Assembly: GCA_027620075.1 (NCBI GenBank)
Contig: JAQCEY010000004.1
Location: forward strand, 62,001-126,000
Length of the DNA stretch: 64,000 nt
Source of the DNA: Pseudomonadota bacterium
Lineage (GTDB): Bacteria > Pseudomonadota > Alphaproteobacteria > Rickettsiales > UBA6187
Direction: 5' to 3'
A model generated the notes under the pieces. The model was not told the origin of the DNA, did not search any database, and saw nothing but the letters and a program-made list of their open reading frames with translations. Positions 37,176-46,352 of this stretch are shown here, in pieces. Each line of letters starts with the position of its first letter. Position 1 is the first letter of the stretch. Made by a program: the position numbers and the translations under genes.

Positions 37176-38399
37176 ATGCCTTGGGATGATGATAATCACA
37201 ACGATAAGGGGCCGTGGGGACAAGCTCCGGGCGGTAAAAAACCGCAGGATAACAAGCCCAAATCATCAGGACAGCAGCCCGATGACATAGACGAGATTAT
37301 CCGTAAAAGTCAGGAAAAAATACGCGATATATTCGGTGGTGGCGGTAAACGTGGCGGCGGTGGCAAGGGTGGCGGTCTTGCAACTCCTCCCGTAAACAGC
37401 AACAAAGTAATCGGCGTTATAATAGCAATAGTAGGTTTGTTCTGGATAGGTTCCGGTGTTTATACGGTTAACACGAAAGAGGTAGGTGTAGTACTGAGAT
37501 TCGGTGAGTTCGTAGATACTACAAAGTCGGGTATTAACTACCATCTACCCTTTCCTATTGAAAGGGTGATAAAGCTAAAAGTAACCGACCGTTACCGTAC
37601 ACAGATAGGAAATAACTCAACAGGCGGCACTGAACAACGCTTTCCTGCTGTAAGAGATAACAGAAATTCCCGTAAGGAAATATTAATGCTTACCGGTGAC
37701 GAGAATCTCGTAAGCGTAGAGTTCGTCGAGGTTCAGTGGCAAATTGAAAATCCTGAAAAATTCCTGTTCAACGTATATGACCCCGAGATAACCGTAAGAG
37801 ATGCCGCAGAAAGTGCCATACGTGAAATTATCGGTAAGACAAGGTTAAGTGAAATTCTGTCCGAGGGACGTGTAAAGCTACAACTGGACACAAAAGAGCT
37901 TCTTCAAAGCATACTTAGCTCCTATGATATAGGAATAACCGTTGAAGAGATAAATATAAGTGCCGTTCCGCCTAAGACTACCATAGAGGTTATGAACAAG
38001 AGCATTAACGAAAAAGGTGAGATAATAGACAAAGCCATAATTACCACAATTGATGAGGCATTTAAGGACGTGCAGGCGGCAAAAGCCAATAAAGAAGCCG
38101 CAATCAATGCTGCACAGGCTCGGGAGAACGAGATAGTTCCGATAGCACGCGGTAGGGCTGAGAAGTTGATTCAGGAAGCACAAGGTTATAAAGAACAGAT
38201 AATCGCTAAGGCGGAAGGTGAGGCAAAACGTTTCGTGTCCGTTTACGATGAGTACCGTAATGCAAAGGACGTGACAAGAAAGCGTATATATCTTGAAACT
38301 ATGGAAGAAGTTTTAAAAGGTATGGACAAAATAGTTCTGGACTCAGAAAGCGGTGCAGTCCCGTATCTTCCGCTTAATGAATTAAAAAAAAGAAGGTAG
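37176..38399 (+). CDS. hflK: FtsH protease modulator HflK
   Basis: 407 residues. A Gly/Pro/Asp-rich N-terminus (to ~70) with GGGGKRGGGGKGGG, one membrane helix (NKVIGVIIAIVGLFWIGSGV), then an SPFH/prohibitin domain with RFGEFVDTTKSGINYHLPFP and coiled-coil with NKEAAINAAQARENEI. HflK and HflC form the large periplasmic cage around FtsH. hflC starts 3 bp after the stop. Confidence 0.96.
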   Translation: MPWDDDNHNDKGPWGQAPGGKKPQDNKPKSSGQQPDDIDEIIRKSQEKIRDIFGGGGKRGGGGKGGGLATPPVNSNKVIGVIIAIVGLFWIGSGVYTVNTKEVGVVLRFGEFVDTTKSGINYHLPFPIERVIKLKVTDRYRTQIGNNSTGGTEQRFPAVRDNRNSRKEILMLTGDENLVSVEFVEVQWQIENPEKFLFNVYDPEITVRDAAESAIREIIGKTRLSEILSEGRVKLQLDTKELLQSILSSYDIGITVEEINISAVPPKTTIEVMNKSINEKGEIIDKAIITTIDEAFKDVQAAKANKEAAINAAQARENEIVPIARGRAEKLIQEAQGYKEQIIAKAEGEAKRFVSVYDEYRNAKDVTRKRIYLETMEEVLKGMDKIVLDSESGAVPYLPLNELKKRR

Positions 38400-38402
38400 G
38401 TC

Positions 38403-39299
38403 ATGAATAAAGGTTTATTTGCTATAGTCGGCGTATTTATAGTACTGTTATTACTAAACTCATTTTTCATAGTTAACCAGACCGAACAGGTTATCGTACT
38501 GCAATTCGGAAAACCCGTAGAATTTAATGATGACGGTAAGGAAGTTGCTTATATTAACAATCCGGGGCTTAAATTTAAAATACCTTTTATTCAGCAGGTA
38601 GTAAGGTTTGATAAGCGTATTTTATATTTTGAAGCGGCAGACAAGGAGATACTGGACTCGGAGAATAAGACGCTTACCGTTAGTGCTTTTGCAAAATATA
38701 AAATAATCGATCCCCTTACATTCTATGAAAAAGTTACCGACCTGAGGGGGATTAATTCAAAGCTTGATAAGATATTCGAGTCAAGCCTGCGTGATGCTAT
38801 AGGTAAAGCACCTCTTCAGACCCTGCTTACGGACAACAGAAAAGGGATAATGAAAGAAATTAACGATAGCGTTGTCGAGAAATCTTCCGCATTCGGGATA
38901 CAGGTTACCGATGTAAGGATAGTAAGAGCCGACCTGCCTAAAGAGAACTCAGATGCTATTTTCCAAAGAATGTACACCGACCGTAACAAGGAGGCACGTG
39001 AATATAGAGCTCAAGGTCAGGAAGAAGCGCAGAAAATAGTTTCAAAAGCTGAAAAACTGGCTACGATAATCATTGCCGAGGCAGAGCGTGACTCACAGAT
39101 AATCCGAGGTGAAGGCGATGGTAAGGCAACCAAGATATTTGCCGACGCTTTTAACCGTGACTCGGAATTTTTCAGTTTTTACCGCTCAATGCAGGCATAT
39201 AAGGGAAGTATCAATAAAGACAGCACAAGTATGGTGTTATCGCCTGATAGTGAATTTTTGGGTTATTTCGGAGACATAAACGGTGTTCGGAAAAGGTAG
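38403..39299 (+). CDS. hflC: FtsH protease modulator HflC
   Basis: 298 residues. One N-terminal membrane helix (LFAIVGVFIVLLLLNSFFIV), then the SPFH domain (QVIVLQFGKPVEF, PGLKFKIPFIQQVVRFDKR) and a coiled-coil with YRAQGQEEAQKIVSKAEK. Forms a hetero-oligomer with HflK. Middle gene of hflK-hflC-degP, which links membrane protease control to periplasmic proteolysis. Confidence 0.96.
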   Translation: MNKGLFAIVGVFIVLLLLNSFFIVNQTEQVIVLQFGKPVEFNDDGKEVAYINNPGLKFKIPFIQQVVRFDKRILYFEAADKEILDSENKTLTVSAFAKYKIIDPLTFYEKVTDLRGINSKLDKIFESSLRDAIGKAPLQTLLTDNRKGIMKEINDSVVEKSSAFGIQVTDVRIVRADLPKENSDAIFQRMYTDRNKEAREYRAQGQEEAQKIVSKAEKLATIIIAEAERDSQIIRGEGDGKATKIFADAFNRDSEFFSFYRSMQAYKGSINKDSTSMVLSPDSEFLGYFGDINGVRKR

Positions 39300-39326
39300 T
39301 AACTATATTTTGTATTTGAGGAATTT

Positions 39327-40820
39327 ATGATTAGAAATAATGTTATTACAAGGTTACTTGTAACTATTACGGTTTTTATCTTATTTGCGGTAAAAGCTAC
39401 AGCGGCAAATGCACCGCAGAGCTTTGCCGATCTGGTAGAAAAACTGAACCCTGCCGTTGTTAATATATCGACTACACAAACAATAGAAGGCTCATCTTTA
39501 AGCCCTTTCGGTCAGTTTTTCCACTTTGAGGGTCCAAACGGCGATGACCTTGGCGAGTTGCCCGAACTATTCAAAAAATTCTACGGTGAGCCTTTCGGCA
39601 ATTTAGAAGGCAACAAACAAAAGCGTGAAACAACTTCATTAGGCTCCGGTTTCGTTATATCGGAAGAAGGTTATATAGTTACCAACCACCATGTTATAGA
39701 TAAGGCCGATGAGATAACTATAATATTCAATGACGACACCGAAGCCACCGCAAAAGTAGTGGGTTCCGATGCTAAAACAGATATTGCGGTATTAAAAATA
39801 GAGACCGATAAAAAATTGCCGTTCGTAAAATTCGGTAACTCCGATAAAGCCAGAGTGGGTGACTGGGTAATAGCTATCGGTAATCCTTTCGGGCTTGGCG
39901 GCTCGGTATCCGCAGGTATAATCTCTGCCCGTGCAAGGGATATAAATGCAGGTCCTTTTGATGACTTCATACAGACAGATGCGGCAATAAACAGAGGCAA
40001 CTCAGGCGGTCCTATGTTTAATGTTGAAGGGGAAGTAATAGGCGTTAACTCGGCTATATTTTCGCCGTCAGGCGGTAACGTAGGTATAGGCTTTGCCGTA
40101 CCTTCTAATCTGGCAGAGCCTGTTATAAACCAGTTAATTGAAACAGGTCATATAGAGCGTGGCTGGCTAGGCGTTAAAATACAGACCGTAACGGACGAGA
40201 TTGCCGAGAGTATAGGCATGAAAGATTCCAACGGTGCTTTGGTTGTAGATGTTCAGGAAAAAAGCCCTGCCGATAAAGGCGGTTTAAAAGCCGGTGATGT
40301 TATTATCAGCTTTGACGGTAAAAACGTTGAGACAATGAGGAGGTTGCCGAGGATTGTTGCGGAAACTCCGGTAGGTAAAAAAGTACCCGTAGTAGTATGG
40401 AGAAACGGTGAAAAGAAAACCGTAATTGTTACTATTGCATTGCTTGATGAATCAGACGGTGATGCCTCCAAATCAGCAGATGGAAAATCAGATGATACGA
40501 AAGACTCCAAAAAAGCAGATGTGGCAATTGCAGGTATCGGGATACAGGATATTACAAAAGCGTACCGTGATACATATAATATTGATAAAGACATTAAAGG
40601 TGTAGTTATTACCGATATAGACCATAAAAGCGAGGCATCTTCAAAGCCTATAAAAGCCGGTGATGTTATTACGGCAATTAACCAGACTCAGGTTAATTCG
40701 GTAAAAGAGGCTAAGGAAGTTTTTGATGCTGCCGTAGACAAAAAACGTAAATCGGTATTATTATTGATTAACAGAGGCGGTGATACTTTATTTATCGCCG
40801 TTCCGATAGAAAAGAAATAG
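39327..40820 (+). CDS. degP: periplasmic serine protease DegP/HtrA-like
   Basis: 497 residues. A signal peptide (~1-27, ending ATAANA) precedes the trypsin-like domain with the triad His in VTNHHVIDKADE, Asp in SDAKTDIAVLKI and Ser in NRGNSGGPMFN. Two PDZ domains follow; between them lies an Asp/Lys/Ser-rich linker (SDGDASKSADGKSDDTKDSK). It degrades or refolds misfolded envelope proteins. It starts 27 bp after hflC. DegQ or MucD would be alternative names. Confidence 0.94.
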   Translation: MIRNNVITRLLVTITVFILFAVKATAANAPQSFADLVEKLNPAVVNISTTQTIEGSSLSPFGQFFHFEGPNGDDLGELPELFKKFYGEPFGNLEGNKQKRETTSLGSGFVISEEGYIVTNHHVIDKADEITIIFNDDTEATAKVVGSDAKTDIAVLKIETDKKLPFVKFGNSDKARVGDWVIAIGNPFGLGGSVSAGIISARARDINAGPFDDFIQTDAAINRGNSGGPMFNVEGEVIGVNSAIFSPSGGNVGIGFAVPSNLAEPVINQLIETGHIERGWLGVKIQTVTDEIAESIGMKDSNGALVVDVQEKSPADKGGLKAGDVIISFDGKNVETMRRLPRIVAETPVGKKVPVVVWRNGEKKTVIVTIALLDESDGDASKSADGKSDDTKDSKKADVAIAGIGIQDITKAYRDTYNIDKDIKGVVITDIDHKSEASSKPIKAGDVITAINQTQVNSVKEAKEVFDAAVDKKRKSVLLLINRGGDTLFIAVPIEKK

Positions 40821-41139
40821 CCGTTTACGGGAAGGGGTGTTAGTAAGGGGGAGACACATGCAGGTATAACAAGCACTTGCGAGTTTCTACCCCTCACAAA
40901 AACACTTTGTGTTTTTAACTCTCCCTCAAGGGGAGAGTAGTTTTTTCACTTTTGCAAAGGCTTCTTTACTTCTCCCGTCATACACTATATTATTAAAAAT
41001 TCCCATAATCATTAGTTGAATTTTATAGATAACTTATCACTTTTTATGTGTAATTTGATATTTTGTTTTTGTCATCATGATAAGAATAGGTTATTAATCA
41101 TGTTTAACTAAGGAATATTATAAGCTTCAAGTATTAAAA
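40821..41139. other. 319-bp intergenic region: family B remnant and hairpin
   Basis: Holds an AT-rich hairpin (40898-40916), a family B core CTCCCTCAAGGGGAGAG (40919-40937) and a partial right end TTTTGCAAAGGCTTCTTTA. The rest, 40970-41139, is AT-rich and should contain the mreC promoter, but no clear -35/-10 pair was identified. Confidence 0.6.
40898..40916 (+). terminator. possible terminator after degP
   Basis: AAAAACAC and GTGTTTTT pair around TTT and end in five T residues, 78 bp after the degP stop. The stem is weak (mainly A-T), so termination would be partial. Confidence 0.4.
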
Positions 41140-41985
41140 ATGATAAGCAGTACGCCGGTAAAATCCAGTTTTATTATACATATATCAAGACCTGTGAAAG
41201 CGTTAATCAGGAAGTTTTCACTGGCACTTTTATTTATTCTGGCAATATCGGGTATAATAATCGGCAAGATAGACAGCCCTATAACCAATGATATCCGAAC
41301 TAAAATAACGGATATAACATCACCTGTTATAGGCACGATGTCGGTACCTGTAAATTTTATAAGCAATTTTAAAGAATCAATGCAAAGCTATTTTTTCGTA
41401 CATAAAAAAAACGAAAATCTGGTAAAAGAAAACGAAAGGCTCAAAACAAAACTTATAAATCTTTCAGGTATTGCATATGAAAATGAAAGGTTAAAAGAGC
41501 TTTTGAATTATGCCGAACAGCTCAAATATAATTACATATCGGCAAAAGTAGTTGGAAATACTAGCGGTCCTTTTTATAGCTCGATCATTATTAATGCCGG
41601 TACTTCCGACAATGTAAAAAAGGGGCAGGCGGTAGTTAATGAAGAAGGTCTTGTAGGTCGTATAATTGAGGTCGGTGAAAAAAGCTCAAGGGTATTATTA
41701 TTGACCGACATTAACTCGAATATACCCGTTATCACCAGCCGTTCACGAGAGCCTGCAATTATGTCGGGAAATAATAATGAGATGCCGAGATTACGATATT
41801 TATCAAATGAGACTAAAACTGAAGAACTGGAGGTAGTGAAAACTTCAGGTGACGGCGATGTTTATCCTTACGGTCTGCATGTAGGAGTAATAAAAATCGA
41901 TGCGAGCGGCACAAGATATGTTCAGCCTTTTGTAGAATTGCATAAACTTGAGCATTTAAGCGTAATCGACTATTCGGGACAATAA
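41140..41985 (+). CDS. mreC: rod-shape determining protein MreC
   Basis: 281 residues. One N-terminal membrane helix (LALLFILAISGIIIGKI), a coiled-coil (NENLVKENERLKTKLINLSG) and the beta-barrel domain with VVGNTSGPFYSSIIINAGTS and GLVGRIIEVGEKSSRVLLLTD. It bridges cytoplasmic MreB to periplasmic PBP2. Four bp separate it from mreD. It heads the operon mreC-mreD-mrdA-rodA here, because mreB lies 6.1 kb upstream. Confidence 0.93.
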   Translation: MISSTPVKSSFIIHISRPVKALIRKFSLALLFILAISGIIIGKIDSPITNDIRTKITDITSPVIGTMSVPVNFISNFKESMQSYFFVHKKNENLVKENERLKTKLINLSGIAYENERLKELLNYAEQLKYNYISAKVVGNTSGPFYSSIIINAGTSDNVKKGQAVVNEEGLVGRIIEVGEKSSRVLLLTDINSNIPVITSRSREPAIMSGNNNEMPRLRYLSNETKTEELEVVKTSGDGDVYPYGLHVGVIKIDASGTRYVQPFVELHKLEHLSVIDYSGQ

Positions 41986-41989
41986 GATC

Positions 41990-42493
41990 ATGCACGCAAT
42001 ATCAAAAACCATGCTTATTATTCCGAAGTTCCTTGCTGTTTTTGCGGTATTGCTAATGTGTACGCAAAGCAGGGTTTACGGCTTTGATAATTACTTTCCG
42101 GCAATTGACCTTATGGTTATATATTACTGGTGTATATACAGACCGAAGCTTCTGGGTAACGGTTTTGTTTTTTTATTGGGTTTTTTAAAAGATGTTCTTA
42201 TGGGTGTTTCTTTTGGTATAAACGCACTTAACAACCTTATAATAAGAATGATGATAGTCCGAAAGGGAGGACATTTTGAACCTACATTTTATTTTCTCTG
42301 GTTGGGTTTTGCTATAATACTTATGATATCCACAACAATACAATGGTTATTGTTCTCGTTCTTGGCAGAACAATGGCTGGGCATAGGAGCAGCGGCGAAA
42401 CAATGTGCGGTATCCGTCCTTATATACCCGTTTGTACATAACTTTTTTAATAAAATACATGGTTTATTGCCGAGACATTTTGTAAATGCTTAG
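41990..42493 (+). CDS. mreD: rod-shape determining protein MreD
   Basis: 167 residues, an all-helical membrane protein with about five hydrophobic segments and LGFLKDVLMGVSFGINALNN, a pattern shared by MreD proteins. The sequence family is fast-evolving; identification rests on this motif and on its place between mreC and PBP2. It overlaps mrdA by 8 bp. Confidence 0.88.
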   Translation: MHAISKTMLIIPKFLAVFAVLLMCTQSRVYGFDNYFPAIDLMVIYYWCIYRPKLLGNGFVFLLGFLKDVLMGVSFGINALNNLIIRMMIVRKGGHFEPTFYFLWLGFAIILMISTTIQWLLFSFLAEQWLGIGAAAKQCAVSVLIYPFVHNFFNKIHGLLPRHFVNA

Positions 42494-44294
42494 AAAGAAA
42501 AAAGACAAAATTTTTAGTAGACGCATCTTCGTTTTAGCGGGGCTTAAAGCATCTTTATTGCTTGGTCTTGTAGCAAGGTTATACTACCTGCAAATAGTTA
42601 AGACAAGTGAGTACCAAACATTTTCCGATAGTAACCGTATAAGGCTATTCCTTATTCCCCCCCTTCGTGGAAAAATATTAGACAGGCAAAGCAGGATACT
42701 TGCCACTAACCGCAATTATTACAGGGTTATATTTGATAGACAGACAAAGTCCGACAGCTATTTGGTATTGAGGAAATTGTCAGAAGTGCTTGAGATAGGC
42801 GAAGACGGCTACCAAAGATTGGTAGCCAAGCTGGAAAATAGTAAAGCGATAGGTTCGGTAACTATCTATGAGCATCTTACATGGAGCGACTTGTCTAAAG
42901 TTTCCGTCAATGCCCCCGATCTGCCCGGTATCTCTATTGATGTGGGGCAGATAAGGGATTTTCCGACAGGTGCGATATCTTCGCATGTTGTAGGTTATAT
43001 GGGGCCGGTATCTGAAACTGAAATAAAAAAGAACCCGCTTTTGAACCACCCCGATTTCAAAATAGGGCGTGACGGTATCGAACGCCAGCTTGAAAAGGAC
43101 TTACGTGGTGTAGCAGGTGTAAAGAAAATGGAAGTAAATGCGTATGGACTTCCCGTACGTGAGTTATCACGTGAAGAGAGCAAGGAGGGAAAAGATGTAG
43201 TGCTCACCCTTGACAAAGAGTTACAGGAATTTGTCGGTAAAAGAATGGAAGGTCTTACAGGTTGCTGCGTTGTTATGAATGTAAATAACGGGGATATATT
43301 ATCGTTTGTATCAACCCCTGGCTTTGACCCTAATGAGTTCACTTACGGTGTTTCGAACGAATATTGGAAGGAACTGATGCATAATGACAAGAAGCCCCTT
43401 ATTAATAAGGCACTTTCAAACCAGTACCCGCCCGGTTCTACATTTAAGATGGTGGTAGCACTTACTGCATTGAAGGAAGGATTTGACCCTGATAAGAAAT
43501 TTTATTGCCCCGGACATATGGATCTCGGCAAGACAAGGTTTCATTGCTGGAAGAAAGAAGGACACGGTAATCTTGATATGAAGCAGGCTATAATGCATTC
43601 ATGTAACACTTATTTTTATAACTTATCCAAAATACTGGATATTGATAATATACACGATATGGCTGCTAAATTCGGTTTCGGTAAAGAAATAGGGGTTCCT
43701 TTATCAGGCGAGAAATCAGGTCTTTTGCCAAGCAGTGAATGGAAAAAGAAAAAATACAACGTAGCATGGCAAAAAGGTGACACCTTAAATGTCGGTATAG
43801 GTCAGGGTTATCTCCTTGCAACACCGATGCAACTTGCTTTAATGACATCAAGGATAGCCAGCGGTACTAATGTAGAGCCGTCCCTGATAGCACGTAATAT
43901 CGTAGGTCCTTCTTATAAAGGGGCGAAAAATTTTTTAGATATGGGAATACCTAAAAACCATTTGAACCTTATACGTGAAGGTATGATAAATGTAGTAAAT
44001 GTTCCCGGCGGTACGGCTTTTGGCAGCAGGATAATGACAAAAGGAATGTCAATGGCGGGAAAGACCGGTACTGCACAGGTTATATCGAAAAAGGGACTGG
44101 AAAATATAAAGGACAAAATAACCGCCGAAGAACTGGAGAAAACCCAGAACCACGCTTTGTTTGTAGGGTTCGGTCCTACTGAAAAGCCAAAATATTCCAT
44201 TGCTGTGGTTATAGAGCATGGTGGGGGTGGCTCAAAAGCGGCGGCTCCTGTTGCACGTGATGTCATGGAAAAAGTGCAAACTTTAGATATTTAG
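42486..44294 (+). CDS. mrdA: peptidoglycan transpeptidase PBP2
   Basis: 602 residues. One N-terminal membrane helix, a pedestal domain (RIRLFLIPPLRGKILDRQ), and the transpeptidase with SxxK in YPPGSTFKMVVALT, SxN in HSCNTYFYNL and KTG in AGKTGTAQVISKKG. It cross-links side-wall peptidoglycan in the elongasome. It overlaps mreD by 8 bp and is followed 9 bp later by rodA, so the glycosyltransferase and transpeptidase pair is encoded together. Confidence 0.95.
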   Translation: MLRKKKDKIFSRRIFVLAGLKASLLLGLVARLYYLQIVKTSEYQTFSDSNRIRLFLIPPLRGKILDRQSRILATNRNYYRVIFDRQTKSDSYLVLRKLSEVLEIGEDGYQRLVAKLENSKAIGSVTIYEHLTWSDLSKVSVNAPDLPGISIDVGQIRDFPTGAISSHVVGYMGPVSETEIKKNPLLNHPDFKIGRDGIERQLEKDLRGVAGVKKMEVNAYGLPVRELSREESKEGKDVVLTLDKELQEFVGKRMEGLTGCCVVMNVNNGDILSFVSTPGFDPNEFTYGVSNEYWKELMHNDKKPLINKALSNQYPPGSTFKMVVALTALKEGFDPDKKFYCPGHMDLGKTRFHCWKKEGHGNLDMKQAIMHSCNTYFYNLSKILDIDNIHDMAAKFGFGKEIGVPLSGEKSGLLPSSEWKKKKYNVAWQKGDTLNVGIGQGYLLATPMQLALMTSRIASGTNVEPSLIARNIVGPSYKGAKNFLDMGIPKNHLNLIREGMINVVNVPGGTAFGSRIMTKGMSMAGKTGTAQVISKKGLENIKDKITAEELEKTQNHALFVGFGPTEKPKYSIAVVIEHGGGGSKAAAPVARDVMEKVQTLDI

Positions 44295-44303
44295 AGGAAA
44301 CAG

Positions 44304-45413
44304 GTGATACATAACAATTCTACCATATATAAAATAATAAACTTAAGCTGGTCTCTTATCGGTTTGATTATTATTATGGCAAGTATAGGGTTCGCAATGT
44401 TATATTCTGCTGCCGAGGGCAGTTTTCACCCTTGGGCGAGCAAGCAGATAATACGTTTTGTGGCATTATTTCCTTTTATGATATTAATAGCGATTATTGA
44501 CATCAAAATATGGTTCAAGGCATCATATGTAATCTATTTTTTAGTGCTTATGTCACTTGTCTTTACCGAGTTATTCGGCTCATCTGCTATGGGTGCTACC
44601 AGATGGATAAGCATAGGTCCTTTTAATATACAACCGTCTGAAGTAATGAAGGTTTGTCTAGTATTTGCCCTTGCAAGATATTTCCACGCTACAAGCCCGA
44701 TGAATATAGGCAGGATAACTTATCTGATTCCTCCGCTTATCATGGTTGCACTTCCTTCTGTCCTTATCCTCAAGCAACCTGACCTTGGTACGACATTTAT
44801 TTTAATTGCGGTTGCAGGAGTGGTTTTTTTTGTAGCCGGTGTCAAGATGTGGAAATTTATTGCGTTAGGGGTTGGCGGCGTAGCACTTGCACCTTTTATA
44901 TGGATGCATATGCATGATTATCAGAAAAAACGAGTGACAAGCTTTTTAAACCCTGAGGGCGACCCTATGGGGGCGGGCTATAATATACTTCAGTCAAAGA
45001 TAGCCATAGGTTCGGGAGGGGTATCAGGCAAGGGTTTTCTACAAGGAACACAAAGCCAGTTAAGCTTTCTACCCGAAAAGCAGACCGACTTTATTTTTAC
45101 GATGCTAACTGAGGAATTCGGCTTTATAGGCGGTATAACCGTTATTACTCTTTATGCCATTATAATAGCATACGGAATTTTTATCGCCGCAATGTCCAAA
45201 AACATATATGGGCGTTTAATGGCTATCGGTATTACCGGCATATTGTTCTTCCATGTATTTATCAATATTGCCATGGTAATGGGTCTAATACCCGTAGTAG
45301 GCGCGCCATTGCCACTATTATCATATGGAGGCACGATTATGATGACAATTCTGGTGTCGTTCGGATTACTACTGAATGTAAGTCTGCATAGCGAAGAAAC
45401 ATTCAATAGATAA
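44304..45413 (+). CDS. rodA: SEDS glycosyltransferase RodA
   Basis: 369 residues with about ten membrane helices. SEDS motifs: ATRWISIGPFNIQPSEVMK, KQPDLGTTFILIAV, AGYNILQSKIAIGSGGVSG, LPEKQTDFIFTMLTEEFGF, and LPLLSYGGTIMMT. RodA polymerises glycan strands with PBP2. Last gene of mreC-mreD-mrdA-rodA. No clear terminator; a 17-bp dyad and a separate gene follow 72 bp later. Confidence 0.96.
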   Translation: MIHNNSTIYKIINLSWSLIGLIIIMASIGFAMLYSAAEGSFHPWASKQIIRFVALFPFMILIAIIDIKIWFKASYVIYFLVLMSLVFTELFGSSAMGATRWISIGPFNIQPSEVMKVCLVFALARYFHATSPMNIGRITYLIPPLIMVALPSVLILKQPDLGTTFILIAVAGVVFFVAGVKMWKFIALGVGGVALAPFIWMHMHDYQKKRVTSFLNPEGDPMGAGYNILQSKIAIGSGGVSGKGFLQGTQSQLSFLPEKQTDFIFTMLTEEFGFIGGITVITLYAIIIAYGIFIAAMSKNIYGRLMAIGITGILFFHVFINIAMVMGLIPVVGAPLPLLSYGGTIMMTILVSFGLLLNVSLHSEETFNR

Positions 45414-45452
45414 AAGTAAAAAAATTAATATTCCGTTGCTATGAAATATTAC

Positions 45453-45469
45453 ATACATTTATAATGTAT
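45453..45469. promoter_or_regulatory. ATACATT-TAT-AATGTAT dyad upstream of the CaaX-box gene
   Basis: Seven-base arms with a 3-base centre, 17 bases before the ATG at 45486. In this AT-rich setting a chance dyad of this size is not very unlikely, but it lies where an operator would act on the only plausible promoter of the gene. Confidence 0.3.
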
Positions 45470-45485
45470 ATTCCGAGGGTTAGTT

Positions 45486-46337
45486 ATGGAAGAAGAGAAA
45501 AAAGAAGAACGCAAAGAATTACCTTTAACCGAACCAAAGCGTTTTCCTCGCAAATTAGAGGAAGCATTAGAACCGCAGGAAAGATGGTTAGAGCCAAGAG
45601 CATCTGTCAATAAATTTACAGAAAATTTAAAACAGGCAAAAAAAAATTGCCCCGAATCGTATTTAAAATCAACAAAACAGGAAAGCTCAAGAACCGTTAT
45701 TGCTAATAATAGCTGGAGACAAAATTACTCAAGCGAAGGCTCGGAAAAAGGAATCGATGCAACAAGCAAAATTTCATTTCATGAAGAGGCTGAAGTTATA
45801 GAAGCAAAATACGAAGAAAATACAAGAATTGATAAAAGCGAGCATTACAAAAAAATACAATGTCGGGTTCCATATAGTTGCGACGTTGATTATTACCAAA
45901 GAGAGCTTGAAAAAATCGGAGTTCGATATAGTGATACGTCACATGGGATAGCCAAAAAGATAGCTCTGGAAAAGTATGATAGTACTGCTCGGTTCATTTT
46001 GGAACTTGAAGATATGGGTATAAAAAGGGAAACTGTAGAATCAAATATACGGAATTTTTTTTATAAAGGTTATGATGAGGTAAAACAATTTTTGCCCAAT
46101 ATTATTGAAAACGGAGTAGAGCCTGATAAAGCAAGTGATATCAATGACAAACTGTTTAATTTTAAATATGAAACTCCCGATAAGTTTTTGTATGACCTTG
46201 TAAGTAGCGGTCTGGATAAAGAAAAAGCCAAAGAACATGCCGATTTCTTTAGGGGATTTCTGAATAATAAAAAAAGCGGCAGAAGTTTTGTCGAGACAAT
46301 AAAAAGAAATGATTGCAGGCAATGTATAATCTTATAG
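45486..46337 (+). CDS. helical-repeat protein ending in a CaaX-like prenylation box
   Basis: 283 residues, no signal peptide or membrane helix. Residues 1-120 are charged and probably disordered. From ~138 there are four ~32-residue repeats: ELEKIGV (140), ELEDMGI (173), NIIENGV (205) and DLVSSGL (237), each followed by two helices' worth of sequence, an alpha-solenoid pattern reminiscent of mTERF-like repeats. The protein ends KRNDCRQCIIL: Cys280 followed by two aliphatics and Leu is a CaaX box of geranylgeranyl type, with Cys277 and nearby Lys/Arg. Bacteria do not prenylate proteins, so this suggests modification in a eukaryotic host. Function is not known; the effector reading is inference. 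Confidence 0.7.
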   Translation: MEEEKKEERKELPLTEPKRFPRKLEEALEPQERWLEPRASVNKFTENLKQAKKNCPESYLKSTKQESSRTVIANNSWRQNYSSEGSEKGIDATSKISFHEEAEVIEAKYEENTRIDKSEHYKKIQCRVPYSCDVDYYQRELEKIGVRYSDTSHGIAKKIALEKYDSTARFILELEDMGIKRETVESNIRNFFYKGYDEVKQFLPNIIENGVEPDKASDINDKLFNFKYETPDKFLYDLVSSGLDKEKAKEHADFFRGFLNNKKSGRSFVETIKRNDCRQCIIL

Positions 46338-46352
46338 TATTTTATAAAATCA

